From Herbaspirillum huttiense (GTDB lineage: Bacteria > Pseudomonadota > Gammaproteobacteria > Burkholderiales > Burkholderiaceae_D), in NCBI RefSeq assembly GCF_004367745.1, contig NZ_CP037993.1, forward strand, positions 1,488,001-1,552,000: a stretch of 64,000 nt of DNA, written 5' to 3'. This document shows positions 53,168 to 61,209 of the stretch, one piece after another. A program made the translations under genes and the position numbers. Under the pieces are notes generated by a model. It was not told where the DNA came from. It did not search any database and saw only the letters and a list, made by a program, of their open reading frames with translations. Each line of letters begins with the position of its first letter. Within the stretch, counting starts at the first letter, position 1.

Positions 53168-53282
53168 GGCTTCCCCTGGCGTTGGTACGGTGGCATGGTG
53201 GCGATGGCCGTGCGGCCTCCCCCGAGGCGGCGCGGCGAGCGCGATCTTCGCACATTTCCGGCCGTGCCGGCAGTCCCGCGTT

Positions 53283-53948
53283 TCAGCGCGCGGGCAAGCG
53301 CCGGATACGATAGACGCAGCGCCGGCCGCCTGCGGGCAGGTGCTCCTCCCGGGTGATGGCGAACTCCTCGCCCAGCACCTCGCCAAAGAGCTGCAGCTCC
53401 GAACGGCAAAATCCCTGGCAAGTGCTGGCGGCGGCGCAGATGGGACAGTGGTCCTCGATCAGCAACCAATCCCTTCCTTGCTTTTCCACCCGTGCCATGT
53501 AGCCCTCGGCGGTGCGCAGCTCGGCCAGCCGCTGCAGGCGCTTGCCGGGGGCCGTGATCCCGTCGCACTGCAGCAGGTAGTCCGCACGCATGTCCTGCTC
53601 GCGCTGGTCGATCAGCTTGTGCAGGCCGGGTTCGCCAAACAACTGGCGGATCGAGCCGATCAACTGCACCGTCAGCTGGGCGTGGGTATCGGGAAAGCGG
53701 CGATGGCCGGCACCGGTCAACTCCCAGTCCTGGCGCGGCCTTCCGGCCCGCACGGTAGTCTGGACCTGGCGCGGGCAGATCAGGCCTTCGGCCGCCAGCT
53801 TCTGCAACTGCTGGCGCGCCGCCTCGGGCGTGATCTGCAGTTCGCCTGCCAGTTCGGCGGTGGATGCCGGTCCACGTGTCTTCAGGCGCAGCAGGAGTCG
53901 TTCGGCCGTGCTGGGGCCGGTGTCGGCAGCAGAGCTTTCATCGCGCAT
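53283..53948 (-). CDS. DeoR/SufR-like HTH regulator with a four-cysteine (probable Fe-S) motif
   Basis: 221 residues from the ATG at 53948; a TTG at 53960 is possible. A winged HTH lies at about residues 12-75 (LLLRLKTRGPASTAELAGEL, TPEAARQQLQKLAAEGLI). Near the C-terminus C168-x2-C171-x5-C177-x3-C181 (DHCPICAAASTCQGFC) is the pattern of COG2345/SufR-like regulators that carry an Fe-S cluster and sense redox or iron state. It is divergent to an MFS gene across a region with a palindrome, so it likely controls that gene and itself. Confidence 0.78.
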   Translation of the reverse strand: MRDESSAADTGPSTAERLLLRLKTRGPASTAELAGELQITPEAARQQLQKLAAEGLICPRQVQTTVRAGRPRQDWELTGAGHRRFPDTHAQLTVQLIGSIRQLFGEPGLHKLIDQREQDMRADYLLQCDGITAPGKRLQRLAELRTAEGYMARVEKQGRDWLLIEDHCPICAAASTCQGFCRSELQLFGEVLGEEFAITREEHLPAGGRRCVYRIRRLPAR

Positions 53949-53957
53949 ACTATTTTC

Positions 53958-53971
53958 CAAGTGTTTACTTG
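53958..53971. promoter_or_regulatory. Candidate operator of the Fe-S-type regulator
   Basis: CAAGT-GTTT-ACTTG is a perfect inverted repeat 9 bp upstream of the regulator's ATG. A second small repeat, TTACC-N6-GGTAA (53991-54006), lies towards the MFS gene. The region is much more AT-rich than its surroundings. Confidence 0.45.
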
Positions 53972-54107
53972 TTTAATTAAAAAATTGCTCTTACCATTTG
54001 GGGTAATTAAGCAAGAATTGGCTTGCATAATATCCCGGTGTCCCGTCCTTGTCGATGCGGTCCCGGGCCACGCATCGTGTCCGCTGCATTGAGAAAGGCC
54101 TGTTGCC

Positions 54108-55547
54108 ATGACCCGTTCTTCCACCTCATCCCTTTCCCCAGGCGCCGCAACCGCTGCGGCCGGCTGGGGTGAACTGCTGGGTCCGCACCGCTGGCGCGCC
54201 GTCGCGCTGACCGGTGGGGTCGCCCTGTATGCGATCAACGTGCACATTGTCACTACCATCCTGCCCTCCGTGGTGCGGGATATTGGCGGCCTGGTGTATT
54301 ACGCCTGGAACGTGACGCTCTTCGTGGCCGCCTCCATCGCCGGTTCCGCCTTGACCGGCAAGCTCATGGGGGCGATGGGGGCGCGCGCCGCCTACCTGAT
54401 GGCGCTGGCGCTGTTCGGCAGCGGCGCCTTGCTGTGCGGCAGCGCAGGCAGCATGGGATGGATGCTGGCGGGCCGGGCGGTGCAGGGCATCGGCGGCGGT
54501 CTGCTGGCGGCGCTGGCGTATGCCCTGATCCCGCTGGTGTTCGAGCCGCGCATGTGGCCGCGTGCCATCGCGCTGGTGTCCGGCATGTGGGGTGTCTCGA
54601 CCTTGCTGGGGCCCGCCGTCGGTGGCCTGTTTGCCGCCAGCGGCCATTGGCGCGTGGCGTTCTTTGCCTTGTTGCCCTTGCTTGCCGCACAGGCCTGGCT
54701 GGTGTGGCGGCAATTGGGGCCGGCGACGGTGCGCAGCGCGAGCGGCCCGGCGCAGGCCGTGCCGCTGGGACGCATCGCCTTGCTGGCGTCATCGGTAGTG
54801 CTGGTAGCGCTGGCCGCACAGGCCGACGATGACTGGCTGGCCTCGGCCTGCGTGCTGGCGGGAGTGTTGCTGGCTGTGTGGATGGCGCGCATCGACCTGG
54901 GCCATCGCGCGAACCTGTTGCCGCACGCGGCTTATCGGCCGCGCACGGTGATGGGCGGGGTGATGGCTTGCATTGCCTTGCTGGTCATGGGCAGTTGCGT
55001 GGAAATCTTCCTGCCGTATTTCCTGCAGGGCTTGCATGGCTACGACCCGCTGGGCGCCGGCTATGCGACGGCGGCCATGGCAGCGGGCTGGAGCCTGGGT
55101 TCGCTGGGCGGTTCGGGTCTGAGCGAACGGGCGGCCTTGCGCATGATCCGGCTCGGTCCCTGCATGATGACGCTGGGCATGGCGCTGCTGGCGTTCTTGA
55201 TGCCGGCGCAATGGCTGCCCGCAGGCGCGCTGGCCGATGGCCTGATCGTGCTGGCGCTGGGGGTGACGGGCCTGGGCATCGGCATGGGCTGGCCGCATCT
55301 GGTGGCCCGTGCGCTGCATGCGGCGCAGCCCGGCGAAGAGAACCTGACCTCGTCGGCCATCACGACGGTGCAATTGTTTGCCATGGCGCTGGGGGCGGCA
55401 CTGGCGGGACTGGTGGCCAATCAGGCCGGGCTGGGAGCGGGCGGGGCAGAGGCCACTGCGCGCGCAGCCTGGGTATTGCTGGCGCTGTTCACGCTGGCAC
55501 CGGCACTGGCGATCTTCGTGGCGCGCAGTGTGGCGCGGGACCGGTGA
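54108..55547 (+). CDS. MFS transporter, drug-efflux (DHA)-like
   Basis: 479 residues with about 14 hydrophobic segments. It begins with WRAVALTGGVALYAINVHIVTTILPSVV, and the motif C-like segment GLLGPAVGG-type (SGMWGVSTLLGPAVGGLFA) in helix 5 is a mark of drug:H+ antiporters. RAVQGIGGGLLAALAYALIP matches helix 4 of that group. It probably exports a toxic compound. The divergent Fe-S-type regulator suggests induction by redox or related stress, which is inference. The stop is followed 7 bp later by a small gene on the same strand. Confidence 0.78.
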   Translation: MTRSSTSSLSPGAATAAAGWGELLGPHRWRAVALTGGVALYAINVHIVTTILPSVVRDIGGLVYYAWNVTLFVAASIAGSALTGKLMGAMGARAAYLMALALFGSGALLCGSAGSMGWMLAGRAVQGIGGGLLAALAYALIPLVFEPRMWPRAIALVSGMWGVSTLLGPAVGGLFAASGHWRVAFFALLPLLAAQAWLVWRQLGPATVRSASGPAQAVPLGRIALLASSVVLVALAAQADDDWLASACVLAGVLLAVWMARIDLGHRANLLPHAAYRPRTVMGGVMACIALLVMGSCVEIFLPYFLQGLHGYDPLGAGYATAAMAAGWSLGSLGGSGLSERAALRMIRLGPCMMTLGMALLAFLMPAQWLPAGALADGLIVLALGVTGLGIGMGWPHLVARALHAAQPGEENLTSSAITTVQLFAMALGAALAGLVANQAGLGAGGAEATARAAWVLLALFTLAPALAIFVARSVARDR

Positions 55548-55554
55548 GGGTGGC

Positions 55555-55752
55555 ATGAATGCTTCAACACCGTTGACGGAAATCGACTACCACCTGCTCG
55601 TGGCGGAATTCGACATGCTGTGGTCGCGTCCGCCCGAGGCGGCCCGGCGGGCGCGGATGGATCAGATGATGCGCTTGATCTCGGCGTTCGAAGAGAGCCG
55701 GCGAATGGCCTCCTCGGCCTGCGACAGCGCCGCTTCGGGCAAGCGCAGGTGA
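55555..55752 (+). CDS. Small protein of unknown function, overlapping the 3' end of the YigZ gene
   Basis: 65 residues from the ATG at 55555, with GAGGGTGG upstream, 7 bp after the MFS stop. The N-terminal two thirds (TEIDYHLLVAEFDMLWSRPP, RMDQMMRLISAFEE) look like a folded helical small protein. The last 30 codons lie opposite the end of the convergent yigZ-type gene, which may explain the low-complexity tail. No function known. Confidence 0.5.
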   Translation: MNASTPLTEIDYHLLVAEFDMLWSRPPEAARRARMDQMMRLISAFEESRRMASSACDSAASGKRR

Positions 55753-56252
55753 AGATGGGCCAGGGTGTCGTGGCGGCTGTCCAGCAATTCGTATTTCTGC
55801 TGGGCCAGCCAGTGGCGCAGCTGCGGCTCGGCGGAATAGACCACGCCGATCTCGATCTCGGCTTGGGCCACGCGTTCGGTGCGCTCGGTGCTCTTGAGCG
55901 CAGTCGCAATCGCCTCGGTATAGGCGCGCACCAGACCGCCTGCGCCGAGTTTGACGCCACCGTAGTAACGCACCACCATGGCCAGCACGCCATCGAGCTC
56001 GTGGTGGCGCAGCACTTCCAGCATCGGGCGTCCCGCCGTTCCTGACGGTTCGCCATCGTCGGACATGCCGGACTGGCCCCCGGCCATCAATGCCCAGCAG
56101 ACATGGGTGGCGCTGCGATGGGCATCACGCATTCGGGCGATTTCCTGCATGGCGGCTTCGCGGCCGGGCACCGGCGTGACGATGCCGATGAAGCGGCTCT
56201 TGCGGATTTCCAGTTCGATCTCGGCGCGCCGGGCGATGGTGAAGGTGGCCAT
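55662..56252 (-). CDS. yigZ: YigZ/IMPACT-family protein
   Basis: 196 residues, the normal length. The UPF0029 N-terminal domain shows KSRFIGIVTPVPGREAA, HVCWAL, SDDGEPSGTAGRPMLEVLRHHELDGVLAMVVRYYGGVKLGAGGLVRAY in order, a near-complete family signature. A C-terminal DUF1949 domain follows (YSAEPQLRHWLAQQKYELLD). Related eukaryotic proteins (IMPACT) affect translation control. The bacterial role is not established, though ribosome association has been proposed. It lies 13 bp after the ParB-like gene on the same strand. Confidence 0.9.
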   Translation of the reverse strand: MATFTIARRAEIELEIRKSRFIGIVTPVPGREAAMQEIARMRDAHRSATHVCWALMAGGQSGMSDDGEPSGTAGRPMLEVLRHHELDGVLAMVVRYYGGVKLGAGGLVRAYTEAIATALKSTERTERVAQAEIEIGVVYSAEPQLRHWLAQQKYELLDSRHDTLAHLHLRLPEAALSQAEEAIRRLSSNAEIKRII

Positions 56253-56265
56253 GAAAGAGGGCGCT

Positions 56266-57159
56266 TCAGTCCTGCTGCGGAGCGGCGCCCTTGAGCAGGG
56301 CCAGTTCGGCGCGCAGGCCCTGGTTCTCTTCCGACAGGCGGCTCACGCGCGACTGCAGGGCAGCGATTTCGCGGCGCAGGGTGGCAGTGAGTTCGTTTTC
56401 CTGGCCCTCCACCAGCGGGATGGCGTTTTCCGTGATCGCCTCATCGGGCTTGGGTGTGCGCGGGGTGCGGGTGGCGGCTTTCTGTTCGCGCACCTTCTTG
56501 GCGGCTTCGCGCAATTCCTTTTTGCCCCCGGCCACAGCGCTGACCTGCGCCTCGCTGGGCAGGGTCGCCACGGCGGCGGCGGCATTGATGGAGATGGCAC
56601 CATTGCGCACTGCTTCCACCAGCTCGGGCGCGGCCGTCTTGCGGATGCGGTCGATCTGGCCGATGGTGGCGCTGCTGATGCCGGCGGCGCGGGCGATGTC
56701 TTCGCGGGTCTTGATGCGGCCGGTGTTGTCGTCGGCGTGCCAGGGATCGTCACTGGCCGCAGGCGCATCGCTGGCAGCTGCGCCTTCGTTCTCTTCAGTG
56801 CTGGTGTTTTTCGCTGGCGTGGCCTCGGCCTTGGTGCGGGCGGCGATGATGTCGCGCTTGCGCAGGGCCAGCATGCCGCGCTGGAAGTCCGAGACGCTGC
56901 GGCGGCCGAGCTGGTTGTCGATCATCCAGAGCAGCACATCGTCCAGCGAGCCGAAGCTGTCGTTCTGGATCGTCTTGAAAGGCAGGTCGTACTTGCTGCA
57001 GATTTCGTAACGGTTGTGACCATCGATGAGCACATCGCCCCACAGCACCAGCGCGTCGCGGCAGCCCTCGGCCAGCAGGCTGCGTTCCAGCGCCGCGTAC
57101 TCGTTGGGGGTGAGGGGATCGATGTACTGCTTCAGTTCTTCGTTGATGACGATATTCAT
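56266..57159 (-). CDS. ParB-like nuclease/partition-domain protein, chromosomal orphan
   Basis: 297 residues. The ParB/Srx N-terminal fold is at about 5-95 (YIDPLTPNEYAALERSLLAEG, ALVLWGDVLIDGHNRYEIC, with the DGHNRY motif). A central HTH-like part spans about 150-210 (TREDIARAAGISSATIGQIDRI). A Lys/Arg-rich linker leads to a C-terminal coiled coil (LRREIAALQSRVSRLSEENQGLRAELALL). No parA gene or plasmid genes are nearby, so it is unlikely to be the chromosome-partition ParB. It may be a regulator or DNA-modification accessory protein. It is divergent to the patatin lipoprotein gene. Confidence 0.75.
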   Translation of the reverse strand: MNIVINEELKQYIDPLTPNEYAALERSLLAEGCRDALVLWGDVLIDGHNRYEICSKYDLPFKTIQNDSFGSLDDVLLWMIDNQLGRRSVSDFQRGMLALRKRDIIAARTKAEATPAKNTSTEENEGAAASDAPAASDDPWHADDNTGRIKTREDIARAAGISSATIGQIDRIRKTAAPELVEAVRNGAISINAAAAVATLPSEAQVSAVAGGKKELREAAKKVREQKAATRTPRTPKPDEAITENAIPLVEGQENELTATLRREIAALQSRVSRLSEENQGLRAELALLKGAAPQQD

Positions 57160-57306
57160 GTGCCTATGCTGCCTGTGATGCCTGGATGTGCCGGGCCGGA
57201 TCGAAAAGCCAGGGGCCGCATTCTACACCACCGCCTCCCGTGCTCTCCGGACGGGCAGGGCGCTTGCAGTACAATGTCGGGCTTCGTCACTGCTTTCCCT
57301 CGCGTC

Positions 57307-58281
57307 ATGCGCCTCTCCTCTCGCTTGATGGCTGCGGCCATCGCTTCGGTATTTCTTCTCTCTGCCTGCGGTACCTCGTCGCTCTTGCCGGGCGGTGCTG
57401 GCAACAAGCCCGTGGAGGCCAGCGGATCCACGCCGGCCGGCACGGCGGTTGCGCCCAGCGCCACGGCGGCACCGACGCCACGCCGCATCAAGATCGGCCT
57501 TGCATTGGGCGGCGGCGCAGCGCGCGGCTTTGCCCACATCGGCGTGATCAAGGCACTGGAAGCCCAGGGCATCACCGTCGATGTGGTGGCCGGCACCAGT
57601 GCCGGCAGCCTGGTCGGGGCGCTCTATGCGGCGGGCAATGATGGCTTCGCCCTGCAGAAGCTGGCGCTGGCCATGGATGAGGCGGCCATCTCGGACTGGT
57701 CGGTGCCGCTGTTCTCCAAGGTCAGCGGCGTGCTCAAGGGCGAGGGCGTGCAGAACTACGTCAACAAGGCCGTGCACAACGTCCCCATCGAGAAATTCAA
57801 GATCCCCTTCGGCGCGGTCGCCACCGACCTGCGCACCGGCCAGCCCATCCTGTTCCAGCGCGGCAATGCCGGCACTGCGGTGCGGGCTTCGTCAGCGGTG
57901 CCGGGGGTGTTCCAGTCGGTCAGGATCGGCGACCACACCTATGTGGATGGCGGGCTGGTGTCGCCGGTGCCGGTGCGCTTTGCGCGGCAGATGGGGGCGG
58001 ACTTCGTGATCGCGGTCAATATCTCGGCCAATCCGGAGGCGCAGGCGGCCTCCAGCAGCTCCATCGACGTGCTGCTGCAGACCTTCGCCATCATGGGCCA
58101 GACCATCAACCAGTATGAACTCAAGAACGCCGACATCGTGCTGCAGCCGGGCTTGGGTTCGATGAAGGGCAGCGACTTCGCCAGCCGCAACGTGGCTATC
58201 CTGGCTGGGGAGCAGGCCGCCACCGCTGCCATGCCGGAAATCAAGCGCAAACTCAAGCTCATGGCGACTGGCGGGAATTGA
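57307..58281 (+). CDS. Patatin-like phospholipase lipoprotein (RssA/NTE-type)
   Basis: 324 residues from the ATG at 57307; an in-frame ATG at 57274 is possible, but the shorter form gives a standard lipoprotein signal with lipobox LSAC (about residues 19-22). After a Ser/Thr/Ala-rich linker, the patatin core begins near residue 60: oxyanion loop GLALGGGAARGFAHIGVIKAL, nucleophile GTSAGSLVGALYA, and catalytic Asp in DGGLVSPVPV. It should be a membrane-anchored serine acyl hydrolase acting on phospholipids or lysophospholipids. It stands alone and ends before a bidirectional terminator. Confidence 0.9.
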   Translation: MRLSSRLMAAAIASVFLLSACGTSSLLPGGAGNKPVEASGSTPAGTAVAPSATAAPTPRRIKIGLALGGGAARGFAHIGVIKALEAQGITVDVVAGTSAGSLVGALYAAGNDGFALQKLALAMDEAAISDWSVPLFSKVSGVLKGEGVQNYVNKAVHNVPIEKFKIPFGAVATDLRTGQPILFQRGNAGTAVRASSAVPGVFQSVRIGDHTYVDGGLVSPVPVRFARQMGADFVIAVNISANPEAQAASSSSIDVLLQTFAIMGQTINQYELKNADIVLQPGLGSMKGSDFASRNVAILAGEQAATAAMPEIKRKLKLMATGGN

Positions 58282-58313
58282 CGGCTTGGCCGTTTTTGGC
58301 CGTACTATGAACG

Positions 58314-58345
58314 AAAAAAAAGGCCGCTGTTTCCAGCGGCCTTTT
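58314..58345. terminator. Bidirectional Rho-independent terminator
   Basis: AAGGCCGCTG (58320-58329), loop TTTC, CAGCGGCCTT (58334-58343) form a perfect 10-bp stem. T4 follows on the plus strand (patatin gene) and T8 on the minus strand (NlpC/P60 gene), so it serves both convergent genes and is stronger for the latter. Confidence 0.9.
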
Positions 58346-58372
58346 GCCATGCGGTCTGCACCGCGATGGTGA

Positions 58373-58975
58373 TCATTTCTGCTCTTCTTCACCTGCGATG
58401 ATGCGGCGTGCACCATTGAAGCGCTTCTTCCAGTAGGACTCGTCCATGCTCTCGATGCGCACCTGGCCGCCGGCCGAAGGGGAGTGGATGAACTTGCCGT
58501 CGCCCAGGTAGATGCCGACGTGCGAGAACCCGCGGCGCAAGGTGTTGTAGAACACCAGGTCGCCGGGCTGCAGGTTGTCGCTGCCGATCTTCTCGCCCAC
58601 GCGGCTGATTTCCAGCGAGGTGCGCGGCAGGTCGGTGCCCCATGCTTCCTTGAAGACGTAACGCACCAGTCCGCTGCAATCCAGGCCGGTATCGGGCGAA
58701 TTGCCGCCGTAGCGGTAATTGATGCCCAGCATGGCCAGGGCCTGGGTCGCCAGTTCGGAGGCGCGGTTGGTGATGTCTTGCAGGCGGGCGATCGCAAGAT
58801 TGGTCTTGCTGATCAGCAGCTGGGCTTGCGGGGAGGTGGCTTGGGGAGGGGGAAGATCCTGCGCTGCCAGGGAAAGGTCAGCGGAATAGGCCGATGCACT
58901 GATCCAAAGGCCGGCTGCGAGCGCGCACGCACGAGCGGTTTGTCGTCGGATTCGGTCAGATCGGCGTAGGGTCAT
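58373..58975 (-). CDS. NlpC/P60-family cell-wall hydrolase
   Basis: 200 residues from the ATG at 58975, with AGAGGAT upstream. It has a signal peptide (about 1-30, ending near SAYSA), a helical linker (NLAIARLQDITNRASELATQALAML), then an NlpC/P60 domain (about 80-195). Catalytic Cys is in GLDCSGLVRYVFKEA, His in GFSHVGIYLGDGKFIHSPS, and the third polar residue (His in FIHSPS) is in place. It likely cleaves peptide cross-links of peptidoglycan (gamma-D-glutamyl bonds) in the periplasm. Confidence 0.88.
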   Translation of the reverse strand: MTLRRSDRIRRQTARACALAAGLWISASAYSADLSLAAQDLPPPQATSPQAQLLISKTNLAIARLQDITNRASELATQALAMLGINYRYGGNSPDTGLDCSGLVRYVFKEAWGTDLPRTSLEISRVGEKIGSDNLQPGDLVFYNTLRRGFSHVGIYLGDGKFIHSPSAGGQVRIESMDESYWKKRFNGARRIIAGEEEQK

Positions 58976-59326
58976 CGGGATCCTCTCAAAATAGGATTGC
59001 GGGACTGTAAGGTAAATCTTACGGCTTGTCAAAAGCTGGATTCGTGCCAGCTTGTCAAAATGAAATCATTTATGGGGCAAAAGCGGGGTATTTGGCGGCT
59101 TCTCCCAGTCAGTGTTTTTCCTACGCGGGGTAGGAAAATATTTCGGCTAAATGATTTACGTTTTTGCAGAAAGTTTCCTTGATGCATGAGAAAAGCGATC
59201 GAGAGGGCCGCGTTGATGCAAAAAACTTCATCTATTGGTGAAAGATGAGTTGGCCGGGCGGGATGTCAAAAAAGACTTTCTGGCCGTACAATCAGCGTTC
59301 AATTTTTTCTGCCTATCGGAGCCACC
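58976..59326. other. Intergenic region upstream of NlpC/P60 and GlcG-type genes
   Basis: 351 bp of divergent promoter DNA, richer in AT than its surroundings. It holds a direct repeat, GCTTGTCAAAA (59024-59034 and 59050-59060), with AGCTGG/CCAGCT inverted between the copies, and a 9-bp inverted repeat, TTTTCCTAC/GTAGGAAAA (59116-59124 and 59130-59138). A plus-strand promoter is proposed at 59263-59292. No gene found. Confidence 0.5.
59263..59292 (+). promoter_or_regulatory. Predicted promoter of the GlcG/HbpS-type gene
   Basis: ATGTCA (59263-59268), an 18-bp spacer and TACAAT (59287-59292), about 35 bp before the start codon. The -10 is good, the -35 moderate. Confidence 0.45.
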
Positions 59327-59734
59327 ATGCAAACCAAACCGTTCCTGTCGCTGGACGACGTCAAGAAGATCGCTGCCGGCGCTGAAGCCGAAGCCCGTGC
59401 CAACAACTGGAACGTGGCCATCTCGGTGGTCGATGACGGTGGCCACCTGCTGTGGCTGCAGCGCATGGACGGCGCTGCCCCGATCTCCTCGCAGATCGCC
59501 CCGGCCAAGGCGCGCACCGCTGCCCTGGGCCGCCGCGAAAGCAAGATCTATGAAGACATGATCAACAACGGCCGTGTCTCCTTCCTGAGCGCCCCCGGCC
59601 TGGACGGCCTGCTCGAAGGCGGCGTGCCGGTGGTGGTTGAAGGCCATTACGTCGGTGCCGTCGGCGTCTCCGGTGTGAAGTCGTCGGAAGACGTGCAGAT
59701 CGCCAAGGCCGGTATCGCTGCCCTGGGCCTGTAA
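59327..59734 (+). CDS. GlcG/HbpS-family (DUF336) protein
   Basis: 135 residues, the whole of a single DUF336 domain: SLDDVKKIAAGAEAEARANNWNVAISVVDDGGHLLWLQRMDGA at the start, KARTAALGRRES, and GGVPVVVEGHYVGAVGVSGVKSSEDVQIAKAG at the end. Family members bind haem (HbpS) or accompany glycolate and diol metabolism genes; here no such genes adjoin, so the ligand is unknown. CGGAG precedes the ATG. It is a single-gene unit before carAB. Confidence 0.85.
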   Translation: MQTKPFLSLDDVKKIAAGAEAEARANNWNVAISVVDDGGHLLWLQRMDGAAPISSQIAPAKARTAALGRRESKIYEDMINNGRVSFLSAPGLDGLLEGGVPVVVEGHYVGAVGVSGVKSSEDVQIAKAGIAALGL

Positions 59735-60045
59735 TTTCCCTTCGGCGCCGGCGGCCTTGCCGGCCGGCGTTCCCGCCTTGCTTGCACGCTGTTTCGGTGC
59801 AATTTCGGTGCAATTTACGCCAACTTTCGGCAATCTACGATTTGCCGGAGGGAGGCTTTTGCGCTATAATCGAGCGGTTTAGCCAATTTTATCCGCCGTA
59901 GCGCATACCCATTCCTCTTCCTCGTTCCCAACAGGCCCAGCCACGCTTCCGTACCGAATGAGTCGGGGTGTTCGCGCCGGTCAGTTTGGCGCGCAAAGGT
60001 CTACCGGTCATCCAGCCGCGGCGGTAACAATCTCAGGAGTTACCC
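59735..60045. other. Intergenic region and long leader upstream of carA
   Basis: 311 bp. The first part shows direct copies of TTTCGGTGCAA (about 59791-59812). A strong promoter (59842-59870) leaves a leader of about 165 nt before carA. The leader holds one small hairpin, CGCGCC/GGCGCG (59973-59993), with no T-tract. No riboswitch or leader peptide was recognised. Confidence 0.5.
59842..59870 (+). promoter_or_regulatory. Predicted sigma-70 promoter of carAB
   Basis: TTGCCG (59842-59847), a 17-bp spacer and a perfect TATAAT (59865-59870). Confidence 0.72.
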
Positions 60046-61201
60046 TTGCTGCCTCTTCTTTCCGGTCCCGCGATTCCGGCCGTCCTCGCGCTCGCAGACG
60101 GGTCTGTCTTCCAAGGTTTTTCCATCGGCGCCGCAGGCAACACCACCGGTGAGGTCGTGTTCAATACCGCGATGACCGGCTACCAGGAAATCCTGACCGA
60201 CCCCAGCTACAGCCGCCAGATCGTCACCCTCACTTATCCGCACATCGGCAACACGGGCGTGAACCGTGAAGACGTCGAAGCTTCGCAGATCCACGCCGCC
60301 GGCCTCATCATCAAGGACCTGCCGCGCCTGCTGTCGAACTTCCGCAGCCAGCAATCGCTGTCGGATTACCTCAAAGAAGGCAACATCGTCTCCATCGCCG
60401 GCATCGATACCCGCAAGCTGACCCGCATCCTGCGCGAGAAGGGTGCCCAGAACGGCGCCATCGTCGCCGGTGAAGCCGACATCGCTGCGGCGACCGCCAA
60501 GGCACTGGAACTGGCGCGCGCCTTCCCGGGCCTGGCCGGCATGGACCTGGCCAAGGTGGTTTCCACCCGGAAGGCCTACAACTGGACCGAGACCGAATGG
60601 CGCCTGGGCCGCGGCTATGGCCAGCAGATCACCCCGAAATTCCACGTGGTCGCCTTCGACTACGGCGTCAAGTACAACATCCTGCGCATGCTGGCCGAGC
60701 GCGGCTGCAAGGTCACCGTGCTGCCGGCACAAGCCACTGCTGCAGAAGCGCTGGCCCTGAACCCGGACGGCATCTTCCTCTCCAACGGTCCTGGCGATCC
60801 GGAACCCTGTGATTACGCCATCGCCGCCTCCAAGGAACTGATCGAGCGCGGCATCCCGACCTTCGGCATCTGCCTGGGTCACCAGATCATGGCCCTGGCC
60901 TCCGGTGCCAAGACCCTCAAGATGAAGTTCGGCCACCACGGCGCCAACCACCCGGTGCAGGACCTGGACAGCAAGCAGGTGATGATCACCTCGCAGAACC
61001 ACGGTTTCGCCGTGGACCAGGCGACCCTGCCTGCCAACTGCCGCGTGACCCACGTGTCGCTCTTCGATGGCTCGCTGCAAGGCTTCGAGCGCACCGACAA
61101 ACCTGCTTTCTGCTTCCAGGGCCACCCCGAAGCATCCCCTGGACCGCATGACATCGCTCCCCTGTTCGACAAGTTCGTGGCGATGATGGAGAAGAAACAA
61201 A

Positions 61202-61209
<8 letters not shown>
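60046..61209 (+). CDS. carA: Carbamoyl-phosphate synthase small (glutaminase) subunit
   Basis: 387 residues, starting at TTG 60046, which has a good CAGGAGT site 5 bp upstream; no ATG or GTG lies in a suitable place. It releases ammonia from glutamine for the large subunit, feeding arginine and pyrimidine synthesis. The N-terminal CPSase_sm domain includes [20 protein letters not shown]. The class I glutaminase domain has the nucleophile Cys in [13 protein letters not shown] and the His-Glu pair in GHPEASPGP. Its end overlaps carB by 8 bp, so the two are translationally coupled. Confidence 0.96.

Noticed and set aside
55978..57306. N-terminal extension of the patatin gene's frame
   Set aside because: The upstream part is antisense to the YigZ and ParB-like genes. 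The lipoprotein signal starting at 57307 marks the real N-terminus.
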